Counted from the stretch's first letter, positions 42,448 through 51,670 are shown. The stretch is 64,000 nucleotides of DNA from Actinomycetota bacterium (GCA_030838475.1 JAUZFP010000051.1:45799-109798); one strand, 5' to 3'. A program made the numbers and translations. Notes: generated from the letters alone by a model not told the origin.

Positions 42448-42540
42448 TTACCTGGCCAGCTGCACGAAGAGGATGATCGCGACGGCGGCCGCGGCGAAGA
42501 TCATGCCAACCAGTGTCAGTGCCCGCAAACGAATGCTCAT
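42448..42540 (-). CDS. 30-residue single-span membrane microprotein
   Basis: The frame from ATG 42540 gives 30 residues: a short basic start (MSIRLRALT), a hydrophobic helix (about residues 9-27) and a polar end. AAGGGGG lies five bases before the ATG. It fits neatly between the dinB stop (42582) and the helicase start (42378) on the same strand. It is too short for family recognition, and the call rests on the ribosome site and hydrophobic pattern. Confidence 0.5.
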   Translation of the reverse strand: MSIRLRALTLVGMIFAAAAVAIILFVQLAR

Positions 42541-42581
42541 TGGTGCCCCCTTGCGGAACACTCTATTGGGTCTCCGGAGTT

Positions 42582-43808
42582 TTATGTGGGATTGCTGGGA
42601 GGCTTGACAAGTGCGGCCGGCCTGAGACTTCCGCGGCCGAACCGGTCGGATACCGCGTCCACGGCTCCCTCCGCCTCGCGCCAGCCCTCGTCGGTGTCCC
42701 AGAGGCCGAGTACGGCATCGGCGGCGGGTGAGAGCTGCTCCATCCGGACCCCGATGAGACGGATACGAGCATCCGGTCGTTCGACGGCCGCGTAGATGTC
42801 GAGGACCTCTTCGTAGATGCGGCGCCCGAGGTCGGTGTGCTCCTCGATGGTGCGCGATCGCGAAATGGTTGTGAAGTCGCCATAGCGAAGCTTGAGCACC
42901 ACGGTTCTGCCGATTAACCCGGCACGCCGGAGGCGCACGGCGACCTGGTCGCTCATCCTGAGTAGTTCACGTCGAAGCACCGTGGCGTCGGTGACGTCGT
43001 ACTCGAACGTGACCTCGTGCCCGATGCTCTTCTCCTCGCGGGCGGTGGTGACGCCGCGCGGGTCGCGAGCCCAGGACAGGTCGTGCAGCTTCGCGCCCGC
43101 CGCGGCCCCGAGCGCCTTCGTGAGGGTTGCCGGTGGCGTGTTGGCGACATCGCCGACCGTCCGAAGGCCGAGCCGCTCGAGCTGCTCGGCGGTCTTGGCC
43201 CCGACGCCCCATAGCGCGCTGATCGGGAGCGGATGCAGAAACCCGAGTGTTGCGTCTCCGGGCACGACGAGCAGTCCGTCTGGCTTGGCCAGGCCGGAGG
43301 CGAGTTTGGCAATGAACTTCGTCGTCGCGACTCCGATCGAGCAGGTGAGGCCGGTCTCGTCGAACACGCGCCTACGCAGTGCCGTGGCGATCTCCCACGG
43401 GGTGCCGAGGAGGCGGCGTGCGCCCGCGACATCCAGAAACGCCTCATCGATGCTGAGTTGCTCGACCAGCGGTGTGACGTCACCGCACAACGACATCACG
43501 ACCGTGGAAAAGTGACGGTAGCGATCGAAATGCGGTTCGAGCACGATCGCGTTCGGACAGCGACGAAGCGCGATCGACATCGGCATGGCTGAGTTGACGC
43601 CGTATTTGCGTGCTTCGTAGGTCGCGGCCGTCACTACCGAGCGACCGCCCCGACCGCCGACGATGACCGGAAGTCCCACGAGGTCGGGTCGTTCGAGCAG
43701 CTCGACAGATGCGAAAAACGCGTCCAGATCCAGGTGCATGATGGTCGCCGCAGGATCATCGATGGGGTCGGTCGAGACCTGCCGGCCTCGCCCGTCCTGC
43801 TTGCTCAC
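42582..43808 (-). CDS. dinB: DNA polymerase IV (DinB)
   Basis: A 408-residue Y-family polymerase with intact catalytic residues: HLDLDAFFASVE (about 25-36) and SIDEAFLDV (about 119-127), then the thumb ALWGVGAKTAEQLERLGL and a little finger ending in RLIGVRMEQLSP. It can copy past lesions with low fidelity. GTG 43808 is preferred to a longer frame (43886) because GAGACT lies six bases upstream and the longer frame would overlap the divergent SGNH gene start. No LexA box is seen here, unlike the imuA' promoter. Confidence 0.92.
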   Translation of the reverse strand: MSKQDGRGRQVSTDPIDDPAATIMHLDLDAFFASVELLERPDLVGLPVIVGGRGGRSVVTAATYEARKYGVNSAMPMSIALRRCPNAIVLEPHFDRYRHFSTVVMSLCGDVTPLVEQLSIDEAFLDVAGARRLLGTPWEIATALRRRVFDETGLTCSIGVATTKFIAKLASGLAKPDGLLVVPGDATLGFLHPLPISALWGVGAKTAEQLERLGLRTVGDVANTPPATLTKALGAAAGAKLHDLSWARDPRGVTTAREEKSIGHEVTFEYDVTDATVLRRELLRMSDQVAVRLRRAGLIGRTVVLKLRYGDFTTISRSRTIEEHTDLGRRIYEEVLDIYAAVERPDARIRLIGVRMEQLSPAADAVLGLWDTDEGWREAEGAVDAVSDRFGRGSLRPAALVKPPSNPT

Positions 43809-43884
43809 CCGCCCAGTCTCGCAGGCGCCGCCGACGTGTGCGCGGGTCGCATCCGGCCCTTCGGCGGAATGCGAAGATGGATGC

Positions 43885-44649
43885 ATGGCCTCGCACCCGC
43901 ACTGGAAACGCTACGTCGCGATCGGCGACTCGTTCACCGAGGGAATCGGTGACCCCGAGGCCGGGAGCCCGGGCGGTTTCCGCGGCTGGGCCGACCGTGT
44001 CGCCGAGGTTCTGAGCGCGCAGACCGACGATTTCGCCTACGCCAATCTCGCAGTGCGTGGCAAGCTCATGCAGCAGATCTTCGACGACCAGCTCGAGCCG
44101 GCGCTCGCGCTCGCCCCAGACCTGATCACGATATCTGCCGGCGGCAACAACATCCTTCGGCCCGGCAGCGATCCGGACTGGGTGGCGAGCCGACTCGACG
44201 AGGCCGTGGGTCGACTGCGGTCGGACGGCGCGACGGTCCTGGTATTCACGGGTCCGGATGTTGGCGCGACACCCGTTCTCGGACGGGTGCGCGGGAAGGC
44301 GGCCATCTTCAACGAGAACGTTCGTGCCCTCGCCGCGCGGAACGGCGCGATAGTCGCCGATATGTGGGCCGTTCGCGAGCTGTCGGATCCGCGGATGTGG
44401 GCGCCGGATCGCCTGCACCTGTCCGCGATTGGACACAACACCGTTGCCCGCATGGTGCTGAACACGCTAGGCGTCGAGAACGACCTGCAGCCGTTCGACC
44501 CCGAGCCGCTTCCGGCGATCCCGTGGCGTCAGGCGCGCGCGGAAGATCTGACCTGGGCTCGCACCCACTTCGCGCCGTGGGTGATGCGCAGGCTCAGGGG
44601 GCGGTCATCCGGCGATCACGTGCAGCCGAAGCGGCCAACGTTCTCCTAG
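43885..44649 (+). CDS. SGNH/GDSL hydrolase
   Basis: A 254-residue esterase/lipase of the SGNH type. Block I is YVAIGDSFTEGIGD (about 9-22, Ser nucleophile), Gly in NLAVRGKL, Asn in SAGGNNIL and the Asp-x-x-His pair in PDRLHLSAIGH near the end. It has no signal peptide, so it probably acts on an intracellular ester. GAAGAT (43873-43878) is six bases before ATG 43885. The stop interlocks with the desaturase stop (CTAG at 44646-44649). Confidence 0.88.
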   Translation: MASHPHWKRYVAIGDSFTEGIGDPEAGSPGGFRGWADRVAEVLSAQTDDFAYANLAVRGKLMQQIFDDQLEPALALAPDLITISAGGNNILRPGSDPDWVASRLDEAVGRLRSDGATVLVFTGPDVGATPVLGRVRGKAAIFNENVRALAARNGAIVADMWAVRELSDPRMWAPDRLHLSAIGHNTVARMVLNTLGVENDLQPFDPEPLPAIPWRQARAEDLTWARTHFAPWVMRRLRGRSSGDHVQPKRPTFS

Positions 44650-45806
44650 CGTCCGAACTGCGCGGCCGCCGGGCAGTCGAACGGATCGCGTGCGGCCAGT
44701 CCGACGCGGTTGAAGTAGCGGATCACGATCCCGTACGACTCGAAGGCTCGAACGCTCGTGTAGCTCACGTCTCGTGACGCGCAGTACTCACGCACGATCG
44801 CACTCGTCTTCCTGAGGTACGGACGCGCCATGTTCGGAAACAGGTGATGCTCGATCTGGTAGTTGAGGCCACCCATCAACGTGGTCGAGCCCGCACCGTG
44901 GATATTGCGGCTCGTGGTCACCTGCCGCCGCAGAAAGTCGATCCGGGCATCCGCCGGGATCTGCGGCATCCCCTTGTGGTTGGGCGCAAACGACGCACCC
45001 ATGTAGACGCCGAACACCGCCATCTGAATGCCGATGAAGGCGAAGGCCATGCCGAGCGGCAGGACCGAGAAGACGATCGCGATGTAGCCGATGTTGCGAA
45101 CGAGCAGGAGAACGATCTCGAGGGCACGCTTGTCGACGTGGCCGGGCGAGAAGACGGTACGAAACGCCTGCATGTGCAGGTTCATGCCCTCCAGGGTGAG
45201 CGCCGGGAAGAAGATCCACCCCTGTCTCGGCGCGAGCCACTTGGAGATGCCTCGAAGCTCGCGAGCCTGCTTCTCCTGGAAGACCAGGAAGTCACGCTCG
45301 ATATCCGGATCCCGATCGACGGTGTTGGGCTGAGCGTGGTGGCGCGAGTGCTTGTTCATCCACCACGAATAACTCATACCCACGAGGAGGTCACACAGGA
45401 TGCGTGCCGACAGGTCGTTGGCCCAGTTCGAGCCCCAGACCTGACGGTGAGCCGACTCGTGGCCCATAAATGCATACTGGGTGAGCAGGATGCCCATCGC
45501 GGCCGCGATCGCGAGCTCGTACCAGGAGCCGCGGAGCAACGCGAAGCCGACCCACGCGCCCGCCATCACGATTGAGACCACAAGGAAGTTGATGACGTAG
45601 AACCGGCGATGGCGGCGCAGCAGGCCGGCATCCCGCACGGTGGCCAGAAGCGCAGCGAAGTCAGATGTCGGGTTGCCGAGACCTCGCGGACCCGTGCGAA
45701 TGATCCGCACGGCGGGCGCAGCCGCCAGTGGTGCGGTCGTCACAAAATTCGGCTCAACAGAATTCGTCTTTGCGACTTTTGTCGTTGCAACTCTAAGAGA
45801 GGTCAC
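44646..45806 (-). CDS. Membrane fatty acid desaturase
   Basis: A 386-residue integral-membrane desaturase with the three histidine boxes HESAH (116-120), HSRHH (153-157) and QIEHH (near 325), which bind a di-iron centre, and four or more membrane segments. The pattern matches acyl-lipid front-end or delta-type desaturases that adjust membrane fluidity. GTG 45806 with AGGGGA upstream is preferred to the frame start at 45917. The 144 bases before it hold no gene, only a short GC-rich palindrome at 45842-45855. The regiochemistry is unknown. Confidence 0.88.
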   Translation of the reverse strand: MTSLRVATTKVAKTNSVEPNFVTTAPLAAAPAVRIIRTGPRGLGNPTSDFAALLATVRDAGLLRRHRRFYVINFLVVSIVMAGAWVGFALLRGSWYELAIAAAMGILLTQYAFMGHESAHRQVWGSNWANDLSARILCDLLVGMSYSWWMNKHSRHHAQPNTVDRDPDIERDFLVFQEKQARELRGISKWLAPRQGWIFFPALTLEGMNLHMQAFRTVFSPGHVDKRALEIVLLLVRNIGYIAIVFSVLPLGMAFAFIGIQMAVFGVYMGASFAPNHKGMPQIPADARIDFLRRQVTTSRNIHGAGSTTLMGGLNYQIEHHLFPNMARPYLRKTSAIVREYCASRDVSYTSVRAFESYGIVIRYFNRVGLAARDPFDCPAAAQFGR

Positions 45807-45950
45807 GGGTCCCCTAGCCAGCTCGATATCCCAGTTTCGAGTCGGGCAAGCGCCCGCTGGATTCGAACAGCCTATTGCCGGTGTCAGGAAAAACCCAACC
45901 AATCGGTCTACCCGCACAACCGCGCCGCCGGCGGATGTTCGGATGGACGA

Positions 45951-47180
45951 CTACAGCAGTTCGCCGGGATGGCCGAGACGCCACCCGGGATCCGGCCCGT
46001 CAAGCCTCGCACCGAGCCTCAGAGGAACTGTTACCCGCTGCGTGCCCGCCGCAAAGCTGACCAGGCCGACAACGGCACCCTTCTTGTTGCTCGGCGTGAT
46101 GCCGCTGATGGAGGCTCGGGCCGTGATGGCCGTACCGCCCCAGACGACGACCGAAACGGTCCTGGCCGCCACGGCGGTCGTCCGATCCCCCCACGCGGTC
46201 GTGTACGTGGCGAACCGCTGCCCCTCGGTTGCGAGCGTTACCAGGTGAAAGCCCTCTCGCGCGGCCGTGACGAGCGACGCAATCGCGGCGTCGATGGTCG
46301 GATGGTTCGGGCCATCCAGAACCACACCGACGAGCGTCACGACGTGTCCGCCGAGTTCGAGACGGCTGGAGAACAGCAGGGAGGCTCCCGCGCTATTGAG
46401 TGTTCCGGTCTTGATGCCGTTGATGCCGACGGTGCCGAGGAGCTGATTCGTGTTGCTGATCGCGCCGACAACGGGCAGTGTCGCGGTCTTCGTCGCAATC
46501 AGCTTCGAGACCAGAGGATTCGCCAGCGCCAGCTTTCCGAGTGCGATGAGATCACTGGGGGTACTCGTGTTCTGCGGGTTGAGCCCCGTGCAGTCGGTCA
46601 GCGTCGTCGAGGTCAGGCCGTGAGACGCGAGCCACGTCCGGGCGACCGGGAGAAAGTCTTCCTCAGAGCCGAACGCCCAGTCGGCGAGGGCCCGCGCGTA
46701 GTTGTTGGCCGAGGGTACAAGGGCGATCGTGAGGACGTCCCGCTCGCTCATCGAGCCGCCGACCTTGATCGGATACACGTCGCCGTCCCTGGCCGCATAG
46801 GCCTTCGTGTTCGCGGCGTCGGCCGCGGTAAATGCGATGCTCGGCCCGGCATCCGCGACTCCCAGCGGCGCCTTCTGCAGCACGACAAGCGCGGTGATGA
46901 TCTTCGTAATGGATGCGATCGGGAGCGGTGTCGAACCGCCGCCGCTCGCGAGCAGCCCCGGGTAGCCGACCGCGGCGATCGCGCTGTCTCCGTAGGTGGG
47001 GAGCGTGAGCGTTTGGGTGGCGGTGACCGGTGCCGAATAGGCCGTGCGTATCGCAGCCGTCTGCGGTGCGGGGGCCAGAAGCGTCAGCGGCAGGTAGAAC
47101 AGGGTGACGAGCACGAGAATGGCCACGACAGATACGAGGATCCTCCGACGCAGAAAGACCTGACGGCGGGTGAGCGACAC
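45951..47180 (-). CDS. D-alanyl-D-alanine carboxypeptidase (S11 penicillin-binding protein)
   Basis: A 409-residue protein with one N-terminal membrane anchor (about 13-35) and a serine DD-peptidase domain. The active-site motifs are SITK (90-93), SANNY (SxN) near 155 and KTG in GIKTGTLN near 254; a beta-rich C-terminal region follows. It trims the terminal D-Ala of peptidoglycan stems outside the membrane. GTG 47180 has TATCCT (47187-47192) six bases upstream and no Shine-Dalgarno sequence. It lies 18 bases from the TrmH gene on the same strand. Confidence 0.9.
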   Translation of the reverse strand: MSLTRRQVFLRRRILVSVVAILVLVTLFYLPLTLLAPAPQTAAIRTAYSAPVTATQTLTLPTYGDSAIAAVGYPGLLASGGGSTPLPIASITKIITALVVLQKAPLGVADAGPSIAFTAADAANTKAYAARDGDVYPIKVGGSMSERDVLTIALVPSANNYARALADWAFGSEEDFLPVARTWLASHGLTSTTLTDCTGLNPQNTSTPSDLIALGKLALANPLVSKLIATKTATLPVVGAISNTNQLLGTVGINGIKTGTLNSAGASLLFSSRLELGGHVVTLVGVVLDGPNHPTIDAAIASLVTAAREGFHLVTLATEGQRFATYTTAWGDRTTAVAARTVSVVVWGGTAITARASISGITPSNKKGAVVGLVSFAAGTQRVTVPLRLGARLDGPDPGWRLGHPGELL

Positions 47181-47198
47181 TGGTCAAGGATAAGCGGC

Positions 47199-48020
47199 TC
47201 AGCGCGGCATCAGCGCGTACAGGGCGACCGCGCTCGCCGAGGCGACATTGAGCGAGTCGACTCCGTGCATCATCGGAATGGTCACGACGGTGTCCGCCGC
47301 CGCGATGGCGGCCCTACTCAAGCCGTCGCCCTCCGTGCCGACCACCAGCGCGATCTTGGCCGGCGGATCGGCGGCGTACTGGTCGAGAGTGATCGCGTCT
47401 GGCGAGAGCGCGAGGGCGGCGAGGCTGAAGCCGAGGCCGGTCAGGATATCTCGACCCTCCGGCCAGTCCGGGAGCCTGGTCCACGGAATCTGCAGCACCG
47501 TGCCCATGCTCACCCGAACGCTCCTGCGGTAGAGCGGGTCGGCACACCGTGGGGTTATCAGCACGGCATCCGCCCCCAGGCCTGCCACCGAACGGAAGAT
47601 CGCCCCAACGTTGGTGTGATCGACGATGTCCTCGAGCACGATAATCCGGGTCGCACCCGCCACGGTCTCCGCCACCGACTTCAGCTCGGGCCGGTGCATG
47701 GATGCGAGCGCGCCGCGGTGCAGATTGAAGCCCGTCAGGGTTTCGAGGAGTTCCGCAGAACCGACATATACGGGAAGGTCGGCATCCTGGTTGGCGAACA
47801 GCTGCTCGATCTCGGGCAGCCATTTCTCGATGGTGAGCACCGATCGCGGGCGGTGCCCGGCCCTGAGCGCGCGCTCGATCACCTTGGTCGATTCTGCGAT
47901 ATACAGCCCGCCAGCGGGCTCGGATAACCTCCGCAGCACGACGTCGGTCAGGTCGCGGTAGTCGCGAATCTCGTCCGAGTCGAGGTTCTCGAGTCGCACA
48001 ATGTCCACGTTCGGAAACAT
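47199..48020 (-). CDS. TrmH-family (SpoU) RNA 2'-O-methyltransferase
   Basis: A 273-residue SPOUT methyltransferase. An N-terminal substrate-binding half (L30e-like, EPAGGLYIAESTKVIERAL split over two turns) is followed by the knotted domain. Motif 1 is HTNVGAIFRS, motif 2 LVVGTEGDGL and motif 3 IPMMHGVDSLNVASASAVALY, which builds the SAM knot. It probably methylates a ribose in rRNA or tRNA; the target is not evident. Start ATG 48020 has CGGAG about ten bases upstream, and it is divergent from the sirtuin. Confidence 0.9.
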   Translation of the reverse strand: MFPNVDIVRLENLDSDEIRDYRDLTDVVLRRLSEPAGGLYIAESTKVIERALRAGHRPRSVLTIEKWLPEIEQLFANQDADLPVYVGSAELLETLTGFNLHRGALASMHRPELKSVAETVAGATRIIVLEDIVDHTNVGAIFRSVAGLGADAVLITPRCADPLYRRSVRVSMGTVLQIPWTRLPDWPEGRDILTGLGFSLAALALSPDAITLDQYAADPPAKIALVVGTEGDGLSRAAIAAADTVVTIPMMHGVDSLNVASASAVALYALMPR

Positions 48021-48064
48021 AACGGAAAACTCCGTTGTTTAGTCTGTGGTACGAGAGGAGGCTC

Positions 48065-48925
48065 ATGGCACACACAACCGCGCCAATCGGTACTCCTCTT
48101 GGCGCGCTCGCCGAGGCGCTGGTGGACGAGGCCGCACAGCTCCTTCGGGGTCGCAGGATTTCCGTACTCACCGGTGCCGGACTCAGCACCGATTCGGGCA
48201 TCCCGGACTACCGGGGCGCGGGCGCACCGGTTCGCACCCCGATGACCTTCAACCAGTTCTTAAATGACGTCGACTACCGCAAGCGCTATTGGGCGGGAAG
48301 CCAGCTGGGCTGGCGCCGGTTCGATGGCGCCGAGCCGAATGCAGGGCACCGCGCTCTTGCCGCCCTCGAGCTCGAGGGCGGAGTCAACGGAGTGATCACA
48401 CAGAACGTGGACGGCCTGCACCTCCGGGCGGGATCCCAGCGCGTGGTCGACCTGCACGGCAGCATGGATCGCGTTCGCTGCCTGTCCTGCGGCCAGCTGT
48501 ACGCCCGCGCCGATATCGCCGCGCGGCTGGACGAGCTGAACCCCTGGCTTGCGACCGTCACACCGGAGGAGCTCGGTCCGGATGGCGATGTCCAGATCGC
48601 CGACGTTGAGAAGTTCGAGGTCCCGGCGTGCAGCGCGTGCGGCGGAGTGCTTAAACCGGACATCGTCTTCTTTGGCGAGTTCGTTCCGCGGGAGAAGTTC
48701 ATCGAGGCGAGCGCACTCGTGCAGAAGGCGGACGCGCTGCTCATCGCCGGCTCATCGCTGGTCGTGAATTCCGGCATTCGGCTTCTGGATCATGCGACCA
48801 AGAGACGAATTCCCGTGCTCATCGTCAACCGGGGGGTAACCAAGGGCGACTCGCGCGCCACGCTGAAGATCGACGCGGGAGCCAGCGAGACTCTCGTCGG
48901 GCTACGCGACCGGCTGCTCGGCTAG
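48065..48925 (+). CDS. NAD-dependent protein deacylase, sirtuin class II
   Basis: A 286-residue sirtuin. GAGLS (37-41) binds NAD, TQNVDGLH (112-119) lies in the pocket, His131 (LHGSM) is the catalytic base, and Cys139/142 and 189/192 make the zinc ribbon. The SIRT4-like class II sequence and its KPDIVFFGEFVP motif fit deacylation or ADP-ribosylation of proteins. ATG 48065 is chosen because AGAGGAGG ends just upstream; an earlier ATG at 48035 adds ten residues. Confidence 0.92.
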   Translation: MAHTTAPIGTPLGALAEALVDEAAQLLRGRRISVLTGAGLSTDSGIPDYRGAGAPVRTPMTFNQFLNDVDYRKRYWAGSQLGWRRFDGAEPNAGHRALAALELEGGVNGVITQNVDGLHLRAGSQRVVDLHGSMDRVRCLSCGQLYARADIAARLDELNPWLATVTPEELGPDGDVQIADVEKFEVPACSACGGVLKPDIVFFGEFVPREKFIEASALVQKADALLIAGSSLVVNSGIRLLDHATKRRIPVLIVNRGVTKGDSRATLKIDAGASETLVGLRDRLLG

Positions 48926-48987
48926 GTGCAAGAGCTAGCACGCCGGTCGCGATCGTCCACCGGCAGGGCGCCCTCTAAACTGGCGCC

Positions 48988-49623
48988 ATGACATCGCTGT
49001 ACCTCGTCCGCCACGGCGAAACCGACTGGAACGCTCAGCGGCGGATCCAGGGCAGCACGGACATTCCGCTGAATGCGATGGGACGCGACCAGGCCGAGAC
49101 CACCGGGCGTCTGCTTGCCCGGCGCGAATGGGACGGCATCTATTCGAGCCCGCTCTCGCGCGCGATGGAGACCGCGAACATCATCGCTGCCCAGGTTGGT
49201 CTCGACCGCCCAGGCACCATCGACGAAATCGTGGAGCGCAACTACGGCGCCGCCGAAGGCCTGAACTGGGAAGAGATCGAGAGCCAGTTTCCCGGCGACA
49301 CGCCTGTCCCAGGCCGGGAGACGCATTCGGAGGTCGCGGACCGGGTCATTCCCGCGCTCGTCGGGCTCGCCGCGTCACTCCCCGGCACCGCACTGATTGT
49401 CGTAACGCACGGCGGGGTCATCCGCTCGGTGCTCAATTCCGTCGATCCCGACGTCGCGCACGGATCCATCACGAACGGCTCTATTCACAGCTTCGAGCTG
49501 GTCGACGGTTCGCTTGAGCTGGTCGCATTCGATGATCCGATCGACGAACTCTCGCTCGAGTGCGGCACCGAGGACCTCGACGAGCAGAACGCGATGGAGT
49601 CGCGCGAGACCCTCCGCGGCTAA
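48988..49623 (+). CDS. Histidine phosphatase family protein (phosphoglycerate mutase-like)
   Basis: A 211-residue branch 1 histidine phosphatase. The phosphohistidine motif is YLVRHGETDWN (residues 5-15), further catalytic residues are SPLSRAMETA and the Glu near IVERNYGAAEG, and the second His is in VVTHGGVIRS. The substrate is unknown: it could be a sugar phosphate or 3-phosphoglycerate derivative. TAAACT (48976-48981) is six bases before ATG 48988. The stop interlocks with the convergent glycosyltransferase stop at 49620-49623. Confidence 0.88.
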   Translation: MTSLYLVRHGETDWNAQRRIQGSTDIPLNAMGRDQAETTGRLLARREWDGIYSSPLSRAMETANIIAAQVGLDRPGTIDEIVERNYGAAEGLNWEEIESQFPGDTPVPGRETHSEVADRVIPALVGLAASLPGTALIVVTHGGVIRSVLNSVDPDVAHGSITNGSIHSFELVDGSLELVAFDDPIDELSLECGTEDLDEQNAMESRETLRG

Positions 49624-50696
49624 CTTCTGCGGCCAGACCTGAACTCGTAGACGGCGGTCAGGGTTCCCAGCAGCGCCTGAGCCGACCGGCCCCAGCTGTA
49701 GTGACCGGCGCGCTCCCGCGCGAGCGTGGACCGACGTTTCCAGGTCGCGGGGTCTTCCAGCTCGCGGATGGCGGACACGAATGATTCGGGCGACTGCGGG
49801 TCGAAAAAGACTGCGGCCTCTCCCCCGATTTCACGGAAGATGGGGATGTCGCTGACGGCGATGGGAGTTCCGCCGGCCATAGCTTCAACCAGTGGCAGGC
49901 CGAAGCCCTCATTGAGGGATGCGGACACCAGCGCGGTCGCACTCGAGAGGATCTGCGCGTACTCCTCGTCGCTGACGCCCTGGTGGAACTCGAGGCTCCC
50001 CGCCGGGGCGAGCGCGGTCAGGCGCTTCACCGTCGGATCCTCAGCGCGGCTCAGTAGGTGCAGCGTGTACCCCGGGAGCAGGTGCATGCCGCGCGCGAGC
50101 AGCTCGACGTTCTTGTACGGCATGAACGAGCCCATGTAGACGAGGTCGCGGGTAGGCGCCCCATCCCGCCCCACGATGTCGGGATCGACCGCGTTGGGAA
50201 CCACCGTGATTGGATGCTTCGTGAGGTGGTGCCGCAGCATGAGTTCGCGCGTCGTCTCGGATACCGTGGCGTGGGCATCCGCTCGACCGAGCAGCGCGCG
50301 CTGAGGGGCCCAGGACAGGTGGTACAACCGCCAGATCAGTCGAATCGGCCAGGCCAGGTCGCGCGGTGGGGTGCGGTTTTCGTAGTAGATGAGGTCATGC
50401 ACGGTGGTGACCAGGCCGAAGCGACGTCCAAACGGACCCATGGTCTGCATGGGCGTGAACACGACATCCGGTTCGAACCGGTTGAGACGGCGCGACACGA
50501 GCGGCTCTCGCGCAGATGTCGGAGATGGCGCGAGTACCCATGGCAGGTCGGGCAGCATCGTGAGCTGGCGCTCGTCGGAGATCACCATGGTCACCGGCAC
50601 GAGCTTCGCCAGTGCAGTCACGAGACCCGACGTGAACCGGCTGATGCCGTCGTGACGGGGAAACCGCGTGTAACGGCAGTCGAAGAGGATCTTCAC
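49620..50696 (-). CDS. Glycosyltransferase family 4
   Basis: A 358-residue GT-B enzyme. The N-terminal domain starts MKILFDCRYTRFPRHDGISR and has TVHDLIYYENR. The donor-binding half carries VYMGSFMPYKN, SATALVSASLNEGFGLPLVEAMAGG (the E-x7-E region) and VSDIPIFREIGG. It probably transfers a hexose to a cell-envelope or small-molecule acceptor. Its ATG overlaps the stop of the alpha/beta hydrolase (50693-50696), so the two are translated together. Confidence 0.87.
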   Translation of the reverse strand: MKILFDCRYTRFPRHDGISRFTSGLVTALAKLVPVTMVISDERQLTMLPDLPWVLAPSPTSAREPLVSRRLNRFEPDVVFTPMQTMGPFGRRFGLVTTVHDLIYYENRTPPRDLAWPIRLIWRLYHLSWAPQRALLGRADAHATVSETTRELMLRHHLTKHPITVVPNAVDPDIVGRDGAPTRDLVYMGSFMPYKNVELLARGMHLLPGYTLHLLSRAEDPTVKRLTALAPAGSLEFHQGVSDEEYAQILSSATALVSASLNEGFGLPLVEAMAGGTPIAVSDIPIFREIGGEAAVFFDPQSPESFVSAIRELEDPATWKRRSTLARERAGHYSWGRSAQALLGTLTAVYEFRSGRRS

Positions 50697-51595
50697 GTGC
50701 TCGGTATCCGTGCGGCCAGAAATGCCTCGATCATGGCGGCGGCCTCTGCGGGCTTCTCATAGTGGATGAGATGCCCAACGTTGCCGATCACGTGCAGTTC
50801 CGCGTCGGACATCGAATCCGCGAGTGCCTGCTCATCCGCGACCTTGGTGATCTGGTCGTTTTCGGCGGCGATGAGCAGGGTCGGGACGCTCACCGATGGT
50901 GCGTACTCCGCGACCCAGTGCACGGTGGATGCGCGAAAAGCCCGACTGAGGGTGTCGCGGTCCGAGAACCGGCTGAAGTAGGTCGTGTGCTGGTAATGGA
51001 TCCACTTGCGCAGCGCAGGGTCGCGCGTGATCGCCATCTGTACGGTCACAAACCGGGTGATGAGTGGGCTGCCCAACAACGCGTAGCCGATCCGGTTAGG
51101 GAGGGCCGCGCCGAGCCGGTAGTAGAAAGCCGTCAGCCAGGAGATGAATGCCTTCGGCCCCTGAAGTGCGGGCGCGGCGATCGGGTTGACGAGAATGAGA
51201 GCCGGCGTGGCCAGGCCGCCGGCGACCGCGGCTGAGGTGACGATCGAGCCGAAAGAGTGGCCGAGGATGATCGGGCGCTGCGGCAGGTTCAACGCGTCGA
51301 CAAACAATCCGAGCCACCTGGAGTAGCCGTCGACATCCTCTTCGGCCTCGGTCATCGGGCTGGATTCACCGAAACCGGGAAGATCCGGATTGATCACCCG
51401 GACGCCGTGCAGGTGCGCGATGACCGGCTCGAGACCGTGGTGCTCGCCGCGAAAGCCGTGCACCGTAACCATGGTTACGGGAGCGTCGATGGGACCGTAA
51501 TCCCAGTAGTGGCTATCGCTCCCGAGAATCGAGACGCTCGCCTCACGTACCGGAGTCGCTGCGACCAGTTGGGCATAAGGGTTCACGGCAGGCAT
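50693..51595 (-). CDS. Alpha/beta hydrolase
   Basis: A 300-residue alpha/beta-fold hydrolase with the oxyanion HGFRG, the nucleophile elbow GHSFGS, the acid in IAAENDQITKV and the His in IGNVGHLIHYE. It has no signal peptide. Substrate is unknown. TACAAT (51602-51607) ends six bases before ATG 51595, a near-perfect leaderless promoter. It is divergent from treS, and coupled to the GT4 gene downstream. Confidence 0.87.
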   Translation of the reverse strand: MPAVNPYAQLVAATPVREASVSILGSDSHYWDYGPIDAPVTMVTVHGFRGEHHGLEPVIAHLHGVRVINPDLPGFGESSPMTEAEEDVDGYSRWLGLFVDALNLPQRPIILGHSFGSIVTSAAVAGGLATPALILVNPIAAPALQGPKAFISWLTAFYYRLGAALPNRIGYALLGSPLITRFVTVQMAITRDPALRKWIHYQHTTYFSRFSDRDTLSRAFRASTVHWVAEYAPSVSVPTLLIAAENDQITKVADEQALADSMSDAELHVIGNVGHLIHYEKPAEAAAMIEAFLAARIPST

Positions 51596-51601
51596 CGATC
51601 G

Positions 51602-51663
51602 ATTGTACGCAACCAGCGACCCGGCCCGGCGTACTGTAAGCGCTTGCAGCGCGCCCCTAGACT
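51602..51663. promoter_or_regulatory. Divergent leaderless promoters of the hydrolase-GT4 pair and treS
   Basis: TACAAT on the minus strand (51607-51602) serves ATG 51595. TAGACT on the plus strand (51658-51663) serves GTG 51671 with a seven-base gap. Neither start has a ribosome site. The 75-base region between the starts contains both promoters and presumably their -35 regions. Confidence 0.55.
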
Positions 51664-51670
51664 ATTCCGT

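Noticed and set aside
39295..42795. An 1166-codon open frame on the plus strand
   Set aside because: It runs antisense through the aminotransferase, helicase and part of dinB, whose proteins are clearly recognisable. Its translation is Arg/Gly/Val/Asp-rich without domains, as expected for the complement of GC-rich codons.
42541..43885. LexA regulation of dinB
   Set aside because: No CGAAC-N4-GTTCG palindrome lies near the dinB or SGNH starts, unlike the imuA' promoter.
45609..47927. A 772-codon open frame on the plus strand
   Set aside because: It is the antisense of the carboxypeptidase and TrmH genes, low in complexity and rich in Arg.
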